Assembly: GCA_000320545.1 (NCBI GenBank)
Contig: ADNK01001797.1
Coordinates: forward strand, 1 to 52,500
Source: Bigelowiella natans CCMP2755
Lineage: Eukaryota; Cercozoa; Chlorarachniophyceae
DNA length: 52,500 bases
Direction of reading: 5' to 3'
The position numbers and the translations under genes are program-made. Each line of letters starts with the position of its first letter. The stretch's first letter is position 1. This document shows positions 49,000 to 52,500 of this stretch, piece after piece. Below the pieces are notes generated by a model. That model saw nothing but the letters and a program-made list of their open reading frames with translations. It was not told where the DNA came from and ran no database searches.

Positions 49000-51580
49000 C
49001 ACACATAGACAGACATACATCGCACCACCTACCACAACAAATTCCGTGCCATTGACTTTGAGGTAGATACAAGGCTTGTTACTATTCCACCGTGTTCCGA
49101 GATGTCTTCCACCAGATAGGTAAACATCCTTCACAGCATTGAATGATGTGCCATTCAACGAATCCATCTGTACACATCAGTTTTGGATGATGATGCTGAT
49201 AATGATGATGATGAAGACAACGATGGATGTCGAGGGTAAAAATCGTTCTAGATTGATAATATCTATAACACGTCAGATCAGAACCAGGAAAAGCCTTCAA
49301 ACATAGAAATGGGGTCGAATAAAAGCTGTATGGCACCACCATCACCACCTACCTCCGCCGTGTCTTTGAGCATTTGAAGTCCCATATCTCTTTGTGTTGC
49401 ACTTTCCCGTTGAAAGCTGGCCAACGTCGTGATCAAAAGCAAGAGGATCAGCATCATCATCATGATTTTTGACGTCAGTACCTGTGGTATACAATTATAA
49501 ATAATGATAGCAATTAATGGCAGTTTTTACAACAACGTACGTATATTACACCACCATTGCTGCGATAAGAATTGCTCTTGACCATCATTCGTGAAGGGGA
49601 CAATGGTGCCACTACTATTCAAAAACTGCCTGCTACATCTATCTACTGTTGAGGAGTACAAAGAAGGACAAATTACCTCTAGCATCATGCCCCCAACCTT
49701 ACTTGGATCAGCTAGAAGCTCATTGGATGAATCTTCCTATAAGATCAATGTGTGTTCAGTATACAGTGTAATTATTTGGTAGTGGTGGTGGTAGTGGTGT
49801 TGGCATGATGATGATCATCATCTTTGATATAATACTACTAGTACCGATTTTTCCAATGTGTTGTCCTTGTCCTGATCATTATCCAAATTCTCGAACAAGT
49901 AAGTTTGAATTCTAGCTTGTGAAGCTATTGAGACTCGTGGTACTTGAAGACCAGATCTTCGTCTTGGTTGTCGTTCTTCCTCTCCTCCTCCTCCTCCTCC
50001 TCTTCCGAGTCTCCCAGAGAGATCATTAGCCGTCATATTCGTCATCTCAATCTGACGATGACGATGAATACTACTGGACTGCTGGCCACTGTTTTTCTTC
50101 TCAACATCGTGCAGGTGCTGCTGATTAGTTTGTGTAGTGGAAATGGTGGACATATTGTTGATTCTTGAAGGTAGGTTTGGACGATTGGAGTGACCAACTA
50201 CTTCCCTCCTAATAGGAGAAGTAGCACTATTAGTAGTAACAGCCTCCGTATGCTGCCCAGCGCTACCACTATCGTTGAGATTACTGCTCTCTTTCCTGTC
50301 CTTGTCCATTCTTTTCTTTTCGGTGCTAAGTTTAGGAGACATTTCTTGGCTCTCTGCAGTATTCTGTCCAGACAGGTGAAGGCAGTACAGTACGGTGGTG
50401 ATAACGCATGACACGGTCTTGCCAAGAAGCTTTGGTATCCTTGTCGCACGTCCAGCACGGGCTGCGATACGGGCAACTCGAGCTGCGCGTGCGAGCTCCG
50501 TTCCGCTAATGAACTCGTTGAAGGTTATTGTAACCCCTTTAATCTCGATGTGCACCAATGTGAGTACACCTACAGCGGCCAACAAGTCGAGGAACCCTGT
50601 AGTTGACCAGTAGTATGAAGATCCCAGCGCCATTGCGGTGATGATCCACTCGAATATGAAGAGCAGAAAGCAGAACACTAATAATGATAATAATAATAAT
50701 TATGATAAAAAACATCATTAACGTTGGTAATCTATAAATAATAACGGCACAAGCAATTGTGGCCATTTATGCGTGTGTGTATTGTGTGTGTGTGTGTGTG
50801 TGTGTGTGATGTATACATGCATCTGTGGTGGGGACGGGGTGGTGATGGGCCATCGTCACCACTACTGAGACATAGAAAGACGAATGGTGGTGTAATAGTA
50901 AATGATGGTGACGAAATGATGGTGAGCAGCATAAGCAGCATCAGCAGCTGCAACCACCTGTAAGCCAGCCTAGGACAGGATCGTATTCCTTTGGTATGTT
51001 ATTCAACATCCAAATGTCGTGCGCGAATAACGCAAATACAGTGAAGAATAACACCGTCCACTCCATCACCGGCGAGTTTTTAATACATGTTGATATTCGC
51101 GATTCCTCATCGTCGATGTAGATCATAATTTCCCTGTTGTTTATTCATATTTTCACTAGTCATAATGATATTCTAACATGTAGGTTTTTGGGATAATCAT
51201 CAGTAATCGTAACATTCTTATATATTCGTCGTTGGGATAATCATTATGATACTACCGCCTGTTTTTTTCATCGAAATCCTCCATTTCAGCCCCCTCCGTT
51301 TCCGCGTGCATCTTGACCAAGAAACGAAGTTCACCATCTTTTCTCGGAGAATTGAAGATATCAATCACAGGAATCTTTGCTTTGGATTGTCCCTCCTTAA
51401 ATTTAACGACCGTGTTCAGATAACTAAAATTTACTCCCGTCTTTGCCGATAAATCCTCCGTATAGATGCGAACTGAAACACTCCCGCGCTTCACTTTACG
51501 CGTAATTGTTAAGCTTAGCTGTCAGGAAAGGAAAGCGTAAAAAGAGTAGAGGAAGATTAAGGAGACGACACGCAGTCATC

Positions 51581-51611
<31 letters not shown>

Positions 51612-52215
51612 TGACGATGAACGACACACACATTTAATCACACACGGAGGAGGAGGAATCACAACAAATATTTCTTCTGTGTCACCGAAGAGCAACAGGA
51701 GATCGACAAGCGAATAACAACCCACGTGATAGAAATAATACTGATTGAGGTCTTTATTGTAGCTGTGATGTTGTGATATCACCAAAACTTGTTATCTCTC
51801 ATATCTTCTTACGAACAATATTGTCGCTACTGTACTACCTTGCCGACGTCTTCCCACACACGCATTACTTTCTGCTCGAATTCGATGTCCATATAGAGGA
51901 GGGGGTCCTTGTGATACGCTCCAAAACGTAATAATCCCAGCGATCTAGTTCGAAAGAAAAGAATAATAGTTATAAATGAAGAACGAGCGATGTGCACGAG
52001 CGCGTATTACTTATGTCTTGCACTACTGTGGAGGCCATCTTTTAAATTCGAAGAATCTGGGAGCGATCCTCCTTCCGTTTTTAAACGGGGTTTCTGGAAA
52101 TCATACAAAGGAGGAAGAGCAGGGTTGGTGTCGTCCTCTGGCATCTCCTCCTTGACTATAAGCTCTAACGCTGCCTTGATTAAAGGGAATGGGAGGATGC
52201 GATGATTCATTATAT
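35148..52215 (-). CDS. Giant Calx-beta / voltage-sensor membrane protein with novel helical region
   Basis: About 40 exons, mostly phase-matched, about 2,700 residues. N-terminal exons: 52215-52011 and 51944-51839. Calx-beta-like fold 51518-51256. S1-type helix TVLFFTVFALFAHDIWML in 51133-50958. S2-S4 in 50677-49845 (ARAARVARIAARAGRATRI) plus a long polar tail. Then 49736-49677, 49481-49353, 49167-49033, 48747-48701, 48597-48504 and 48349-48118. The chain continues 47881-47589, 47358-47300, 46925-46702, 46526-46381, 45955-45894, 45470-45417, 45004-44929, 44734-44497, 44310-44192, 43876-43570, (gap), 42725-42679, 42293-42013, 41803-41711, 41513-41145, 41074-40764, 40555-40474, 40148-39436, 39156-38816, 38676-38549, 38444-38323, 37981-37825, 37434-37360, 37263-37088, 36936-36079, 35949-35842, about 35740-35656, 35475-35148. 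Past 47.9 kb it is helical and unrecognised, with acidic linkers and a hydrophobic MFCLVLLLILQM segment near the C-terminus. It could be two genes, but splice phases run on through 47.9-44.2 kb. Confidence 0.62.
38518..38532. repeat. Poly-G tract
   Basis: Uninterrupted G run of about 15 in an intron of the giant gene. A similar run starts the window (1-13). Confidence 0.85.
40669..40704. repeat. (CA)n microsatellite
   Basis: CA run preceded by several ACAAAAC units, in the intron between exons 41074-40764 and 40555-40474 of the giant gene. Confidence 0.92.
41889..41930. repeat. (GA)n microsatellite
   Basis: GA run in the intron between exons 42293-42013 and 41803-41711 of the giant gene. 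Confidence 0.92.
45802..45838. repeat. (TTC)n microsatellite
   Basis: TTC run of about 12 units in the intron following exon 45955-45894 of the giant gene, next to a C-rich tract. Confidence 0.9.
48118..51518 (-). other. Sensor/voltage-sensor module of the giant protein
   Basis: The module follows the membrane half of protist class III cyclases that carry a voltage-sensor-like bundle. Evidence: an S1 helix with ALFAHDIW, FLLFIFEWIITAMAL (S2), GFLDLLAAVGVLTLVHI (S3), an S4 with Arg at nearly every third position, then DPSKVGGMMLEVLTSKIMMM (the S-x-VG-x-x-L...T-R/K motif before the next helix). An extracellular segment follows: QRESATQRDMGLQMLKD, YLSGGRHLGTRW and SDKLKKLRSIEMTYR. It closes with helix NGLILTFSLTVIVTIGMAFI and GPILRIKMSVERAFE in the position of the usual PIERM-type HAMP-like linker. 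The Calx-beta-like domain precedes it (SVSVRIYTEDLSAKTGVNF, then VVKFKEGQSKAKIPV). No pore helix or selectivity filter is visible after S4. Confidence 0.65.
48960..48994. repeat. (CA)n microsatellite
   Basis: CA run in the intron between exons 49167-49033 and 48747-48701 of the giant gene. Confidence 0.92.
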
Positions 52216-52500
52216 CTTGTCAATGATAGACTATATGAAACGTATAATAGTTTGATTAATGAAGTGATCGAGTCTAATCTATGCAGAGCTGCCCCCCCTT
52301 CTTTTTCTAGATTGTGCTCATGTCTCCGATATACAGTGCAGCTTCTTCCTCGCCCCCACCAATAAAACTAGAAAAGTTACCTATCCAGAATAAGTCGCAA
52401 ACGTTAGAAGAAAGTCTCAAGCGATGACGCTGTAGCCGAAGATGGCGAGATGGCCACCACCATCACCACCACCACCACGACGACGACCACCATGTTCCGA
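52216..52500. other. Upstream region or first exon of the giant gene at the right edge
   Basis: A minus-strand stretch reading RHRLRLSSNVCDLFWI ends at a GTAACT donor near 52378 with a phase that fits the acceptor before 52215, giving ...FWIDIMNHRILPFP. So the coding region may extend upstream past the window. Alternatively Met 52210 is the start and this is promoter and 5' leader. A CCACCATCA-type repeat lies at 52452-52492. Confidence 0.35.

Overview
The window is protist nuclear DNA from a flagellated or ciliated eukaryote. Genes are split into many short exons (often 36-120 nt) joined by GT-AG introns, and the introns are packed with microsatellites (ATG/GTA/GAA trinucleotides, CA, GA and AT runs). 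A CEP164 homologue, a basal-body transition-fibre protein, implies cilia. The largest gene has the membrane half of the voltage-sensor/cyclase family known from stramenopile and alveolate protists. A stramenopile-type source is my guess only; no taxonomic marker is visible. No rRNA, tRNA, CRISPR or intact transposon was found. Gene models were built by hand from reading-frame and splice-phase continuity, so weak exons are named as such.

Layout, left to right. (1) The 3' end of an unidentified plus-strand gene (to 1129). (2) A minus-strand sphingolipid delta-4 desaturase (DEGS type, 5822-1922) with a long N-terminal extension. (3) Divergent from it, a plus-strand lysophosphatidic acid/histidine acid phosphatase (ACP6 type, 6280-12303) in more than 20 tiny exons. 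(4) A minus-strand N-myristoylated leucine-rich repeat protein like LRRC57 (14533-13417). (5) A small plus-strand secreted-protein candidate (15188-15475). (6) A plus-strand seven-beta-strand methyltransferase (16101-21362) with poly-Asp, poly-Ala and poly-Ser tracts. (7) The minus-strand CEP164-like gene (28813-22345): WW domain, then a long coiled coil. (8) An intergenic island (about 29195-30813) almost without TA dinucleotides. (9) A minus-strand acylated protein with a PH-like C-terminal half (32246-30893). (10) Divergent from it, a plus-strand EF-hand protein (32721-33597). (11) A convergent spacer with two adjacent palindromes. (12) A giant minus-strand gene (about 52215-35148, roughly 40 exons, about 2,700 residues): Calx-beta-like domain, voltage-sensor-like helices, an extracellular sensor segment and a HAMP-position helix, then a long mostly helical region I do not recognise. 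The cyclase catalytic domain usual in this family was not seen.

Together the genes suggest ciliary structure (CEP164, perhaps the EF-hand protein), lipid metabolism (desaturase, phosphatase) and membrane signalling (acylated LRR and PH-like proteins, voltage-sensor giant). They are ordinary single eukaryotic genes, not an operon-like system. The most unusual features are the TA-depleted island, the palindrome pair and the architecture of the giant gene.
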